Of a stretch of 40,125 bases of DNA, positions 40,081 through 40,125 are shown piece by piece. This DNA comes from an uncultured Prevotellaceae bacterium (GTDB lineage: Bacteria; Bacteroidota; Bacteroidia; Bacteroidales; Bacteroidaceae). The notes under the pieces are model-generated. The model was not told where the DNA came from and searched no databases. It was given only the letters and a program-made list of their open reading frames with translations. Each line of letters begins with the position of its first letter. Positions within the stretch are counted from its first letter, which is position 1. Both the position numbers and the translations under genes were made by a program. The stretch spans positions 1 through 40,125 of the forward strand of contig CACWOS010000022.1 in the NCBI GenBank assembly GCA_902762565.1. Direction: 5' to 3'.

Positions 40081-40125
40081 AAAAAGTCTAAAATAATTCT
40101 CAAAATATTTGGTGGGTTGGAAAAT

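Overview
The window looks like a chromosomal segment of a Bacteroidales bacterium, most likely Prevotella/Segatella or a close relative. Three things point there: at least eight promoters of the Bacteroidetes type (TTG, 18-20 nt, TAnnTTTG), SusC/SusD-type outer-membrane uptake genes, and a surface protein ending in the Prevotella-like 'GWYNLNG...KGIYI..GKKVV' tail. No phage, transposase, integrase or CRISPR array is visible.

Layout. 1-800 (minus): the start of a probable GGGtGRT-family gene and a NifU-like scaffold gene. 1032-3873 (plus): a Cys-rich C_GCAxxG_C_C-type protein, a structured RNA/attenuator (about 1607-1824), and a helix-hairpin-helix outer-membrane protein. 3878-8371: manC (minus), tRNA-Leu(CAA) (plus) and a large outer-membrane beta-barrel protein (minus). 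8646-16021 (plus): a nine-gene sulfur operon. 16128-26277 (plus): an uptake operon led by a poly-Cys/Met upstream ORF, then a periplasmic binding protein, SusC, SusD, a lipoprotein with a metal-binding-like domain, a second TonB receptor resembling copper receptors, and a dicarboxylate/amino-acid-type symporter. 26302-30377 (minus): M16 peptidase, DUF2851, thioesterase and dprA. 30461-31989 (plus): sugar kinase and Nudix hydrolase. 32088-36183 (plus): a roughly 520-nt structured leader, a 1061-aa Ig-like repeat surface protein, a 63-aa peptide and a terminator. 36428-39834 (minus): argR, GNAT, argG, argC.

The most exciting region is the sulfur operon. A family 2 encapsulin shell is followed three bases later by a cysteine desulfurase with a ~95-residue N-terminal extension, which is how encapsulated desulfurase cargo looks. 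In the same operon are a TusA-like and a DsrE-like sulfur-relay protein, a ThiS/MoaD-like sulfur carrier, an E1-like activating enzyme, a JAMM metalloprotease, a cysteine synthase and an O-acetylhomoserine-sulfhydrylase-like enzyme. This joins a sulfur-storing protein compartment to a protein-thiocarboxylate route for cysteine or homocysteine synthesis. The sulfur carrier ends in GGG plus six extra residues, so it should need trimming by the JAMM protease.

A second theme is regulatory. The uptake operon beside it begins with a short ORF containing five consecutive Cys codons and nine Met codons, overlapping the first structural gene. Third, nearly all intra-operon gaps are built from different AT-rich repeats that share a 7-nt period and carry a stop codon in the sense direction.
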